Shown: one piece after another, positions 8,890 through 16,520 of the stretch
Layout of the letters: the number at the start of each line of letters is the position of its first letter
Position numbering within the stretch: position 1 is the stretch's first letter
Source: a bacterium
GTDB taxonomy: Bacteria > Vulcanimicrobiota > Xenobia > Xenobiales > JADMJV01
Direction: 5' to 3'
DNA length: 50,466 nucleotides
NCBI GenBank assembly: GCA_030149525.1
Contig: JASBRJ010000029.1
Coordinates: 1-50,466 of the forward strand
The notes under the pieces: model-generated
What the model was told of the DNA's origin: nothing
Seen by the model: the letters and a program-made list of their open reading frames with translations, nothing else
Databases searched by the model: none
Translations under genes and position numbers: made by a program

Positions 8890-10641
8890 CTAAAGAGCAC
8901 CCTTGCCCAGTGTGAGCAAGAACTCGGCGTTCGTTGTGGCACGACGCATACGTTCCAGAACCGCCTCGGTGGGTTCTTGCTGATTATCGCTGAGCATGCT
9001 GAGCGCGCGGCGCATCAGGATAATCTTCTGAAGCTCTTCCTCAGTGAGAAGCTTGTCTTCTCGGCGAGTACCCGACTTGATGATGTCGATGGCGGGATAG
9101 ACCCGTTTTTCGGCCAGTCGGCGAGACAGATCGAGTTCCATGTTACCGGTACCCTTGAACTCTTCGAAGATGACCTCGTCCATCTTGGAGCCGGTCTCAA
9201 TGAGAGCCGTAGCGATGATGGTAAGGCTTCCGCCGTTCTCGATGTTTCGAGCGGCACCGAAGAACCGTTTGGGTGTTCTCAGAGCGGCGGTGTCGAGACC
9301 ACCGGAGAGAGTACGACCGGAAGGAGGCGTGATGTTGTTGTAAGCGCGACCCATACGAGTCAGGCTGTCCATCAGAATCACCACGTCTTTACCCATTTCC
9401 ACCATCCGTTGCGCTTTGGCCAGAGCCAATTCACAAACATGGGCGTGGTGGTCGGGAGACTCGTCGAAGGTAGAAGCGATCACTTCACCCAGGATGGAGC
9501 GTTCCATGTCGGTCACTTCCTCAGGTCGCTCGTCGATGAGGAGCGCCATCAGGGTGACATCCGGGTAGTTCTCCGAAATTCCGTTGGCGATCTTCTTGAG
9601 AAGAATGGTCTTACCGGCTTTAGGAGGCGCCACAAGCAGCCCTCGTTGACCTTTTCCGATGGGAGCGAAGAGGTCGATAATACGGCGAGAGTAATCGTTC
9701 TTGGTATCGCTCTCCAGAGTATAACGCTCTTCCGGGAAGATGGGGGTGAGTTGATCGAAGCGAGGGCGGCGACGGGCCTGATCGGGGTCCACGCCGTTCA
9801 CGGTTGCCACTTTCAGCAGTCCGTAATACTTCTCACCACTCTTGGGCGCTCGCACTTGACCGAGAACCATGTCGCCCATCCGGAGACCGAATCGGCGAAC
9901 CTGGGAGACCGAAACGTAGATATCGGTGGGGCTGGGAAGATAGCGACGACCTCTGAGGAAACCGTATCCTTCCGGGAGAATTTCCAAGACACCGGAAGCG
10001 TAGAGCAAGTGGCGCTTGGTGGAAGACTTGTCGTCCTCATCTCCATCCTCGTCATCGTCCTCAGAGTCATCGGAATCGGCCTCGGAGTCGGAGTCGTCGT
10101 CCTCTTCGTCACGACGACCGCGACGACCGCGACGCCTTGAGCCACGGTCATCATCTCGCTTGCGACGGCGTCCGCGACGTCCACCGTCGTCGGACTCCTC
10201 TTCCTCGGACTCGTCGTCGGAATTTTCTTCTTTATCCTCGTTGGAGGATTCGTTGGAATCCCGTCTGGAGGGACGACGTCTGCGGGACCTGCGGCGGGAA
10301 TTGTTCTCTTCCTCGGCCTCTTCGGTGTCGTCAGAATCTCCAGAATCTTTGGATTCAGCCTCGGCAGCGACCTCCGAATCTTCCCTCTTTTCGCCCCGAC
10401 GACGAGAACGTCGTTTACTGCGGGAAGGCTTATCGGAACTGTCGGCCTTTTCTTTTTTCTGGGGCTCTTCGTCCGACTCTTTCGCGCCGTTGCTGGCACC
10501 GTTGCCGGAATGCTCCAGAATGAGGGCGATCATGTCGTCTTTACGGAGCTTCTGAAACCCCTTCAGGCCAAGCTCTTTGGCTTTTTCCATGAGTTCTGGT
10601 CGATTGCAGCTCTTGAGTGAGTCTGCCGTCATCTTCGCCAT
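8890..10641 (-). CDS. rho: Transcription termination factor Rho
   Basis: This is a full Rho protein of 583 residues. Residues 1-45 form the Rho_N helical domain ([19 protein letters not shown]). Residues about 47-205 are a low-complexity insertion of alternating acidic Ser/Asp/Glu and Arg-rich RGRR segments. The cold-shock-like RNA-binding domain follows ([15 protein letters not shown], then [11 protein letters not shown]). The RecA-like ATPase comes next with P-loop [11 protein letters not shown], Walker [15 protein letters not shown] and a Q-loop region (SGGLD). Long RG/DE-rich insertions are known in Rho of actinobacteria and some other phyla, where they add RNA-binding capacity. ATG 10641 has AAGGAG 8 nt upstream. 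The gene sits in the middle of a long minus-strand run. Confidence 0.97.
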   Translation of the reverse strand: MAKMTADSLKSCNRPELMEKAKELGLKGFQKLRKDDMIALILEHSGNGASNGAKESDEEPQKKEKADSSDKPSRSKRRSRRRGEKREDSEVAAEAESKDSGDSDDTEEAEEENNSRRRSRRRRPSRRDSNESSNEDKEENSDDESEEEESDDGGRRGRRRKRDDDRGSRRRGRRGRRDEEDDDSDSEADSDDSEDDDEDGDEDDKSSTKRHLLYASGVLEILPEGYGFLRGRRYLPSPTDIYVSVSQVRRFGLRMGDMVLGQVRAPKSGEKYYGLLKVATVNGVDPDQARRRPRFDQLTPIFPEERYTLESDTKNDYSRRIIDLFAPIGKGQRGLLVAPPKAGKTILLKKIANGISENYPDVTLMALLIDERPEEVTDMERSILGEVIASTFDESPDHHAHVCELALAKAQRMVEMGKDVVILMDSLTRMGRAYNNITPPSGRTLSGGLDTAALRTPKRFFGAARNIENGGSLTIIATALIETGSKMDEVIFEEFKGTGNMELDLSRRLAEKRVYPAIDIIKSGTRREDKLLTEEELQKIILMRRALSMLSDNQQEPTEAVLERMRRATTNAEFLLTLGKGAL

Positions 10642-10702
10642 TAGCGATTCTCCTTTTTAAGGAACCTTCTTCGATATTTGGCTTTCTGGTTGAGAAAGCT
10701 CA

Positions 10703-11749
10703 TCAGGCCCCCATTAAAATTCTCTCCGGTCTGCGCGTCGTCCACAAACCCATCAGGGCGAAGCACACGCCGAAACCGAGCAGAATACCTAAATCCGTCA
10801 GCCCGTTCCCCGTATGACTGTCCATAAAATAGCGGGTACCCCGTTGCAAATAGAACGCTGGTGAAAATGCTGCCACTCTGTAAAACAGGACACTCATTTC
10901 TTGGAGAGCTAGTGGAATGTAGATCACCATGAACAGTGTGGAGGTGGCGGCGTTTGCCGCTGCTCCGCTTGAACAGAGCAGCCCTACCAGTATTCCTAAA
11001 GCCGCGAACGCTGTGCATCCGGCTATCAAATGAAGGAGCAGGTACGTCGAGGGGACGATGCCGTTCCCAATGAGAACGGCGAGGGTGGAAAGGAAGGATA
11101 AGATGATACCTGACCCAACCTTACCTACCCAAAGTTCTACCATGTTCACAGGCGCTGTCAAGACCCCTGGCAAGGTTCTGTGGTCTTTTTCCTCAATTAT
11201 AGAGGCTGAACAGAACATAAGTCCAGACATAGCCGTGAAAACAAGCCAGTTGGACAACATTCCCTCAGCGAAGTCCGCTTCCCCCTTTTTTTCAATTTTC
11301 CCGTCTATCAAGAGATCGATGGGGAGTTCCTGGCCGGCCAGAGTGCGCGCACAGCTTTCCAGTGCGCGTTCGAGCAGTCGAGTTCTGAGCGACTCTGTTT
11401 CCACCACATGGAGGGTGAGAGTCGGAAACCGATCGGCGAGAATGTCTTCCGCTAGATCGGATGGGATCTCCACGAAGCCGTCGATCTTGTCCTCGTCGAG
11501 CGCCGCTTGAGCTTCCACTGGAGACCCGAAGCTGCGATACAAAATAGAATCCGATGTAGAGAGGACTAAACCGAGTCCTTCCGTCTGGGACCCCACAACA
11601 CCGAGGCGAGGCTTCCCGAAATCTTTGTCACCGGAAAGTCGGAAAAAAAGAATACTGCAGACGACCGGCCCAATCAGAATCAGGAGAAATGTGCTGTTGC
11701 GGAGCGCATCTTCCAAGTCTCGCTTAGCGATGGCCCAGGCTCGTTTCAT
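10703..11749 (-). CDS. ABC-2 type transporter permease
   Basis: This 348-residue protein has the ABC-2 exporter permease layout. TM1 lies at residues 17-36 (TFLLILIGPVVCSILFF), followed by an extracytoplasmic domain of about 130 residues. A bundle of about five TM helices follows from ~165 to the end, including the conserved EEKDHRTLPGVLTAPV element that precedes the second bundle in NatB/DrrB-like permeases. The ATPase partner is probably the ABC protein at 12437-13204, separated only by the SPOR-like gene. The substrate is unknown. No good Shine-Dalgarno is seen before ATG 11749. Confidence 0.85.
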   Translation of the reverse strand: MKRAWAIAKRDLEDALRNSTFLLILIGPVVCSILFFRLSGDKDFGKPRLGVVGSQTEGLGLVLSTSDSILYRSFGSPVEAQAALDEDKIDGFVEIPSDLAEDILADRFPTLTLHVVETESLRTRLLERALESCARTLAGQELPIDLLIDGKIEKKGEADFAEGMLSNWLVFTAMSGLMFCSASIIEEKDHRTLPGVLTAPVNMVELWVGKVGSGIILSFLSTLAVLIGNGIVPSTYLLLHLIAGCTAFAALGILVGLLCSSGAAANAATSTLFMVIYIPLALQEMSVLFYRVAAFSPAFYLQRGTRYFMDSHTGNGLTDLGILLGFGVCFALMGLWTTRRPERILMGA

Positions 11750-11792
11750 ATCTAGACGACTTTACTGCTCCGGACCGGGGTGGAGAAGAGAT

Positions 11793-12416
11793 TTACTCTT
11801 CGGTCGCTTCGCCTTCACCGGATGCTTCCTCTGCAGGCTCCAAGGACTCTTCTTCCTGATTGGCGATCTCGACATCTTCTAGAGTGCCGAGTTCGTCGGT
11901 GATGAGCGGGATGAAGTTATCAGGGACACTGGTCAAGATTATCTTGTGACTCTTGACCATAACAGTTTTCTCCCCGGGCTGAACCTCGAAGACGACTTTT
12001 TCTCGCGCTTCCAACGACTTAGCAATGCGCTTGGCCTCAGCTTTTTGCTTATAGACCCCGCCGTAGAAAAGCATGGTGCCTTCCTTGTTGATGCTTAGGT
12101 TCTTGTGCCCTGCGCGCTTCAATACGTTGGCGATCGGTTCAAGCAGAGCTCTCTTGCTGGCGCTGTAAACGAGTCGATAGTTGGCCTGCACCTTGGTTTC
12201 GCGTTTCGCCTCTTTGACAATGGGCTCGTAGTCCATCTCCGTGAGTTTGTCTCGAACACGCTTGGCCTGTTCCTTGTCGTCGACCCAGAAGACGACCTTG
12301 CTCTTCTCCTCGGAAGGCTTCGGCCCACCGGCAAATTTTACAACAGCAAGCGCCGCCGCATCGAAAAGAAGTAACATACCCACAATGAGAATCAGGGCTC
12401 TGCGTAGCATTGTCAT
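11793..12416 (-). CDS. Membrane-anchored SPOR-like protein
   Basis: Residues 7-27 form a single N-terminal hydrophobic anchor, giving a type II or lipid-free anchored protein of 207 residues. The exported part contains two weak repeats of a beta-alpha-beta unit: VVFWVDDKEQAKRVRDKL and FYGGVYKQKAEAKRIAKSL. The second closely follows the SPOR consensus (G-x-F/Y-x-x-x-x-A-x-x-x-x-x-x-L). SPOR domains bind glycan chains of peptidoglycan lacking stem peptides. The C-terminus is strongly acidic. The gene lies between the ABC ATPase (20-bp gap) and the ABC-2 permease (43-bp gap), so it may be an accessory to that exporter. SPOR assignment is an inference from pattern. Confidence 0.5.
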   Translation of the reverse strand: MTMLRRALILIVGMLLLFDAAALAVVKFAGGPKPSEEKSKVVFWVDDKEQAKRVRDKLTEMDYEPIVKEAKRETKVQANYRLVYSASKRALLEPIANVLKRAGHKNLSINKEGTMLFYGGVYKQKAEAKRIAKSLEAREKVVFEVQPGEKTVMVKSHKIILTSVPDNFIPLITDELGTLEDVEIANQEEESLEPAEEASGEGEATEE

Positions 12417-12436
12417 ACCGTCAAAATCTCCACACC

Positions 12437-13204
12437 CTACAGTTTTGAGTCATTCAACCCCACTCCTGCTTGAATTTTCAGGATCAAGGCGCGCAGTCCC
12501 TGGCCGTCGACCTTCTGACTGAGTTCCTCAGGAGGACCCTGGATAGCGATTTTTCCTTCTGAAAGAACCAGAATTCTATCACAGAGTCGTTCTACTTCTT
12601 CCAAACGATGAGAGGTCAGAATCACCGCCCCCCCCTGGTCGCGATAATTTTTGAGATACTCATGAAGAGCTTCCGTGGCCCCCGGATCCAATCCGTCGGC
12701 CGGCTCATCCAAAAGAAGAAGACGAGGAGAATGCAGGGTTGCTCGGGCCAGGGCCAGACGCCGCCGATATCCGTGGGAGAGCTGTTGAGCCTTCTTCCCC
12801 ACCTGATCGGCCATCGCATGTTTGCGGAGATGTTCCTCAACATCGATTTTGAGACCGTACAGTTCGGCGAAGAAAGAAAGGTTTCTGGCCACGGTCAGAC
12901 GGGGGTACAAACCGGCCCCTGCCATCATAACGCCCACGGAATGCGTCCAACTCTTGCTGACGGCCGGGTCGCATCCAACCACCTCGATCGCCCCCCCCTG
13001 AGGTTTCAGCAAGCCGGTAGCCAGCAGAAACGAGGTGGTCTTCCCCGCTCCGTTCACTCCCAAAAATCCAACGATCTCACCCTTGGTAACGGAAAAGGTG
13101 AGATCGCTGAGAACCGGAGTCTGCGGGTAGCTGAACGAAACTTGACGAAAGCTCAGAAGAGCTTCAGAGGGTTGAGAGCTCACAGGCTCTACATATAACC
13201 CCAA
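12437..13204 (-). CDS. ABC transporter ATP-binding protein (ABC-2 exporter type)
   Basis: This 255-residue ATPase has Walker A GVNGAGKTTS (about residues 49-58), a signature variant LSHGYRRRLALAR in place of LSGGQ, Walker B LLLLDEPADGLDP and the switch His in LTSHRLEEVE. It resembles the DrrA/NatA/CcmA group that works with ABC-2 permeases, here probably the one at 10703-11749. The start is uncertain: TTG 13204 overlaps the end of the zinc-ribbon gene by 16 bp, and a GTG at 13183 is an alternative. The degenerate SHGY signature is common among exporters of this group and does not imply loss of activity. Confidence 0.88.
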   Translation of the reverse strand: MGLYVEPVSSQPSEALLSFRQVSFSYPQTPVLSDLTFSVTKGEIVGFLGVNGAGKTTSFLLATGLLKPQGGAIEVVGCDPAVSKSWTHSVGVMMAGAGLYPRLTVARNLSFFAELYGLKIDVEEHLRKHAMADQVGKKAQQLSHGYRRRLALARATLHSPRLLLLDEPADGLDPGATEALHEYLKNYRDQGGAVILTSHRLEEVERLCDRILVLSEGKIAIQGPPEELSQKVDGQGLRALILKIQAGVGLNDSKL

Positions 13205-13821
13205 TCTTCATCGAGTTGAGCACGGAACTCGCGGTTGATGCGCATGGCCTCGTTGCACTTCTGATTGCCTTCCCACATCTGACCCAGAGCATCAGCCAGA
13301 ATGCTGTCGTCGGCATCCGGGTTCCCCGCCCACAGCACCATCATTTCCATGGACTGTTCGTATTCCAGGATCCCGGTCATACCCATGTCGACCTCGTCGG
13401 AGCTGAACTCGTAATAACCCGAGGTCTGGATCATTTCCACGTATCGCTCGCGCTGAGACAGGAGCTTCTTCTGCATAGTCCCGAGCCAGGTCCCGAACTG
13501 GTCTCTCGTCATGTTGCCGTCCAGAACCGCTTGCACTTTCTGAGCGAACTCGTCGTAACGAGTGGTTATGTCTCGGTCATGGGATCGAGGAGCCGGTCGG
13601 TCGAGGGGGTCGTCGGAAATCAGCACATGATTGCAGTTCCGACAAACTTTATCTGTGGGGTCGACCGGCTGAGCGCACATAGGACATGTGCTCGGCTCTT
13701 CGGCACCTTCGGCTTCTGGGTTGTCACCCTGATCTTCCTCAACCGACAGTGGCTGCGAACAGGAGTGGCAGACTGCGGCACCTGGGCTATTAGCTGCGCC
13801 ACAGAACAGACAAACTTGCAT
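13189..13821 (-). CDS. Double zinc-ribbon protein with C-terminal helical domain
   Basis: This protein starts with two treble-clef/zinc-ribbon pairs: CLFCGAANSPGAAVCHSC (residues 4-21) and CPMCAQPVDPTDKVCRNC (about 47-64). A helical domain of about 120 residues follows (KVQAVLDGNMTRDQFGTWL, then EYEQSMEMMVLW). ATG 13821 is preferred over a TTG nine codons earlier because GGAAGG lies 6 nt upstream, giving 210 residues. The ribbons probably bind zinc. The helical domain resembles that of the protein at 37777-39342, which also pairs it with a zinc ribbon. The role is unknown. It sits between two unrelated ABC transporter gene sets. Confidence 0.75.
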   Translation of the reverse strand: MQVCLFCGAANSPGAAVCHSCSQPLSVEEDQGDNPEAEGAEEPSTCPMCAQPVDPTDKVCRNCNHVLISDDPLDRPAPRSHDRDITTRYDEFAQKVQAVLDGNMTRDQFGTWLGTMQKKLLSQRERYVEMIQTSGYYEFSSDEVDMGMTGILEYEQSMEMMVLWAGNPDADDSILADALGQMWEGNQKCNEAMRINREFRAQLDEDWGYM

Positions 13822-13844
13822 ACTTACCCTTCCAAAACCGCCTT

Positions 13845-14534
13845 TCAACGAGCGGATTCGTGTCCCTTCTCCCTAAGTCTACCTCGGTCGAGCTCTATCG
13901 TTCGTTCCGCGAATTGAGCCGCCTGAGGGTCGTGGGTCACCATAATGGTTGTTAGAGTCCGACTTTTGTTGATGGACTGCAAAACCTCTAAAATTTCGCG
14001 AGTGCTTGCAGTATCCAGATTTCCCGTGGGCTCATCCGCCAGGAGCAGTTCCGGCAGATTCGCCAGAGCCCGCGCTATGGCAACTTTCTGCTTCTGTCCA
14101 CCGGACAAGACTCCCGACATCTGATCTCTTTCTCGCTCCATGCCGATAAGGCGCAACAGTTCTCGAGCCCGCTGACGAGATTCCGCCCCGGAAAGTCCCG
14201 CCAACTGCATCGGTAGCGTGATATTCTCCAACACAGTGAGAGCCGGAATGAGACGAAAATCCTGAAAAACGAAGCCGATGTGACGAAGACGAATCTTTTC
14301 CCGGAGAGACTCACCATCCTTAGCCACATCCCGGTTTCCCAGATGGATCTCCCCAAAATCGGGGTAATCCAGACAGCCGAGCAAGTACAACAATGAACTC
14401 TTGCCGGCACCACTTGGCCCCGTTACCGCTACAAACTGTCCAGAAGGCACCACCAGGTCGACTCCATCCAGAACCTTGTTAGGACGCGGACCGGTCTTGT
14501 AGACCTTGTGGACGCCACGAAGTACGACCTCCAA
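13845..14534 (-). CDS. ABC transporter ATP-binding protein (LolD/MacB type)
   Basis: This 229-residue ATPase has Walker A GPSGAGKSS, Q-loop FVFQDFRLIPALTVLENI, signature LSGGQKQKVAIARAL, Walker B LLLADEPTGNLD and the switch His in VTHDPQAA. The phrases FRLIPALTVLEN and ADEPTGNLD mark the LolD/MacB/FtsE group. These use ATP to drive mechanotransmission through an FtsX-like permease rather than direct transport. Its partner is the permease gene immediately upstream (1-bp gap). The substrate could be lipoproteins, a peptide or a lipid; nothing in the sequence decides this. Confidence 0.92.
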   Translation of the reverse strand: MEVVLRGVHKVYKTGPRPNKVLDGVDLVVPSGQFVAVTGPSGAGKSSLLYLLGCLDYPDFGEIHLGNRDVAKDGESLREKIRLRHIGFVFQDFRLIPALTVLENITLPMQLAGLSGAESRQRARELLRLIGMERERDQMSGVLSGGQKQKVAIARALANLPELLLADEPTGNLDTASTREILEVLQSINKSRTLTTIMVTHDPQAAQFAERTIELDRGRLREKGHESAR

Positions 14535-14535
14535 T

Positions 14536-15942
14536 TTAAAGTCCTTTCCTCAACTGAGCCACCAGATCGATTCGACTCACGATGAAACAAGGGATCAACG
14601 CCCCGGCCACTCCAACGCAACCACTCAAAATCAGCGCTTGAAGGAGCAGAGCGGGGGTCACCTCCGCCATGGGGTAAGGGATCTCCAGAAGCAAGGCCAC
14701 CGCTTTGTCCAGCACCCCGGTGGCCAGAAAGCCGAAGAGAAGTCCGAGCACCCCACCGGTGACGTTAAGAAAGATGGCTTCAAAAATGATGGTCAATGAG
14801 ATCACCCGCCGGGACGCCCCCACCGCACGCAGGGTGGCATATTCTCCCAGACGCTCGTAGGTTGACATGAGCATGGTGTTCATACTGGCCGTAATGGCAA
14901 TGAGAACTCCCACCATGGAGACGGCCACCTGAAGCAGCCAACCATAACCCAGATACTCACGAGCCGATTTCAGATATTGTCGGCGAGTCAAAACCTCGAT
15001 ACTTCGAGCGCCCGCATAATCTTTGGACTGCTCTTTCTTGGCGACATACTCCTCGATGCGCACCTTGAGGAGAGCCTGAATGTCGTTGACGACAGCCTCG
15101 TTCTCCACCGTGATCCAGTATTCGTGCACTCCTCTGTCCGGTCGCTGTTCAAAGAACGCTTCGATGGGGAGTATCACCGAATAGTCGAGAAAACCTAAAC
15201 TTCCCATCTTGGCCTGAGGCACAAAAGGGAGTTCTTCGATGACCAGAACACCATCGGTCACACCGAGAAGCTCCTGGATATCCCGTTCTAATCCTTGACC
15301 GGTAATGGCGGGATAAACGGTATACTCGTCCGATCGTTTTCGAGCTCCGGCAGGCCCTGTTTTGTCAGGCTCCTGAGACAGCGAGGGTGGGGCGGGCGAG
15401 TCGGTCGGGGACGGAGTAGGCCCGGGACTGGAAGATATTTCCGGAGTGGGACTCAATTCCGGCTCTGGTGTGGCGGCGGGCAAAGGGCCTGAGCGCACTA
15501 CGGTCTCCGCCTTGAGGTCTCGGGGTTCAGGGCTAAATCTTCCCCCTTTGAAGACATTCTGCGCGTGATCGAGAGGGAGTGCGATAACAGGTATGACGGA
15601 ACGAGGACCGTCAAGGTGAGAACGAATGACCGGAGTCACCATGCTCACCCCTTTGTTGCGCAGTTCTTGACTCTCCAAAATCGAGATCATATCTCGCGGC
15701 AAAGAGACCCCGCCGGACCCGGCTCCGGCCAGTGGACTGACCGGCAGATTCGAGGCTCGACTACCTGTGACGTAGATATGAACCTCACGACTTCCCATCT
15801 CGCGTTCTACTCGAACCGTGAAGCCTGCCGCGACCGATACGAGAGCCACGAAAGACCCGATAGCCAAAACAACCCCCACCAGGGTCAGAAGACTTCGCTC
15901 CTTGTTCCTTAACACATTGCGAAAGGCCAGGCTCGCGATCAC
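14536..15942 (-). CDS. FtsX/MacB-like ABC transporter permease
   Basis: This 468-residue permease has the MacB/LolC topology. TM1 lies at about residues 18-40 (LTLVGVVLAIGSFVALVSVAA), followed by a periplasmic domain of ~300 residues. Three further TMs follow at roughly 337-360, 385-412 and 432-455, with FtsX motifs such as YATLRAVGASRR on the cytoplasmic side. A Pro/Ser/Thr-rich flexible linker (SPTPEISSSPGPTPSPTDSP) interrupts the periplasmic domain near residue 170, which is unusual for LolC/E. ATG 15942 overlaps the preceding glycosylase stop by 4 bp, indicating translational coupling. The ATPase partner follows directly. Confidence 0.9.
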   Translation of the reverse strand: MIASLAFRNVLRNKERSLLTLVGVVLAIGSFVALVSVAAGFTVRVEREMGSREVHIYVTGSRASNLPVSPLAGAGSGGVSLPRDMISILESQELRNKGVSMVTPVIRSHLDGPRSVIPVIALPLDHAQNVFKGGRFSPEPRDLKAETVVRSGPLPAATPEPELSPTPEISSSPGPTPSPTDSPAPPSLSQEPDKTGPAGARKRSDEYTVYPAITGQGLERDIQELLGVTDGVLVIEELPFVPQAKMGSLGFLDYSVILPIEAFFEQRPDRGVHEYWITVENEAVVNDIQALLKVRIEEYVAKKEQSKDYAGARSIEVLTRRQYLKSAREYLGYGWLLQVAVSMVGVLIAITASMNTMLMSTYERLGEYATLRAVGASRRVISLTIIFEAIFLNVTGGVLGLLFGFLATGVLDKAVALLLEIPYPMAEVTPALLLQALILSGCVGVAGALIPCFIVSRIDLVAQLRKGL

Positions 15943-16520
15943 AGAGGAACTCCTCCCCTATTCGGCTTGGAGACATGAGCACTTTCGGCCAACCAGAAAC
16001 GATACTTCTTTTCTCTATTTTGAGAGATCCCGATACGGGGTCCGCGAACTATGAAATGCTCGTTTTCCAGAGGAGACGTCCTTGTGAGTGATATGGGGCC
16101 CCGAGAGAGACTGGTTCCGTCCAGGCGAGGACTAAGGTCGAGGCACTGGGAAAGTTTTCCTGGTCCGTCGGCCAGACCCTTGGAAACTCCCCGACGAGAT
16201 TCCGCCAGATTCTTACCGTCAACGACTTCGCCGGCTCGGATCAGCACCGCTCCACCGGTTTCCGGCAGGTGACAAACCACGTTAAAGCAGAGATGGACTC
16301 CGTAACTTTTGTAGATGTAAGCACGGCCCACGGCGCCGTACATGACCTCACAGCGACCCGTCGGACCGGAGCGGGCGTGGGAGGCGGCGTCGTCAGGGCC
16401 GAGATACGCTTCCGTCTCCGTAATCCTAAGCCTCACGCCGGCGTGACTGAGGTGACAACCCAGCAGGTCCGGAGCGACCTGAACAGGGGAGCGCCAGAAG
16501 AATTCTTCCTCAAGCCTCAC
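15939..16520 (-). CDS. 3-methyladenine DNA glycosylase (AAG/MPG family)
   Basis: This enzyme excises alkylated purines in base excision repair. The family pattern is clear: FFWRSPVQVAPDLLGCHL near the start, ITETEAYLGPDDAASHA containing the catalytic Glu, then YGAVGRAYIYKSYGVHLCFNVV, AVLIRAGEV, GPGKLSQCL and a final GPRIGI. I chose GTG 16520, giving 193 residues, the usual family length; an upstream TTG at 16580 would add 20 residues unlike the family. The gene overlaps the end of the PolX/PHP gene by 11 bp, and its own stop overlaps the permease start. The pairing with a PHP-domain nuclease fits a base-excision-repair couple. Confidence 0.9.
   Translation of the reverse strand: MRLEEEFFWRSPVQVAPDLLGCHLSHAGVRLRITETEAYLGPDDAASHARSGPTGRCEVMYGAVGRAYIYKSYGVHLCFNVVCHLPETGGAVLIRAGEVVDGKNLAESRRGVSKGLADGPGKLSQCLDLSPRLDGTSLSRGPISLTRTSPLENEHFIVRGPRIGISQNREKKYRFWLAESAHVSKPNRGGVPL

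Noticed and set aside
8719-10555. Plus-strand frames of 473 and 179 residues opposite rho
   Set aside because: The Ser- and Arg-rich translations are reverse readings of the RG/DE insertion of Rho.
12437-13204. Degenerate ABC signature (LSHGYRR) considered a sign of inactivity
   Set aside because: Walker A, Walker B and the switch His are intact, and such signature variants are normal among ABC-2 exporter ATPases.
13189-13821. Zinc-ribbon gene considered as a transporter subunit because of its neighbours
   Set aside because: It has no membrane segment or transporter motif, and its helical domain matches that of an unlinked protein at 37777-39342.
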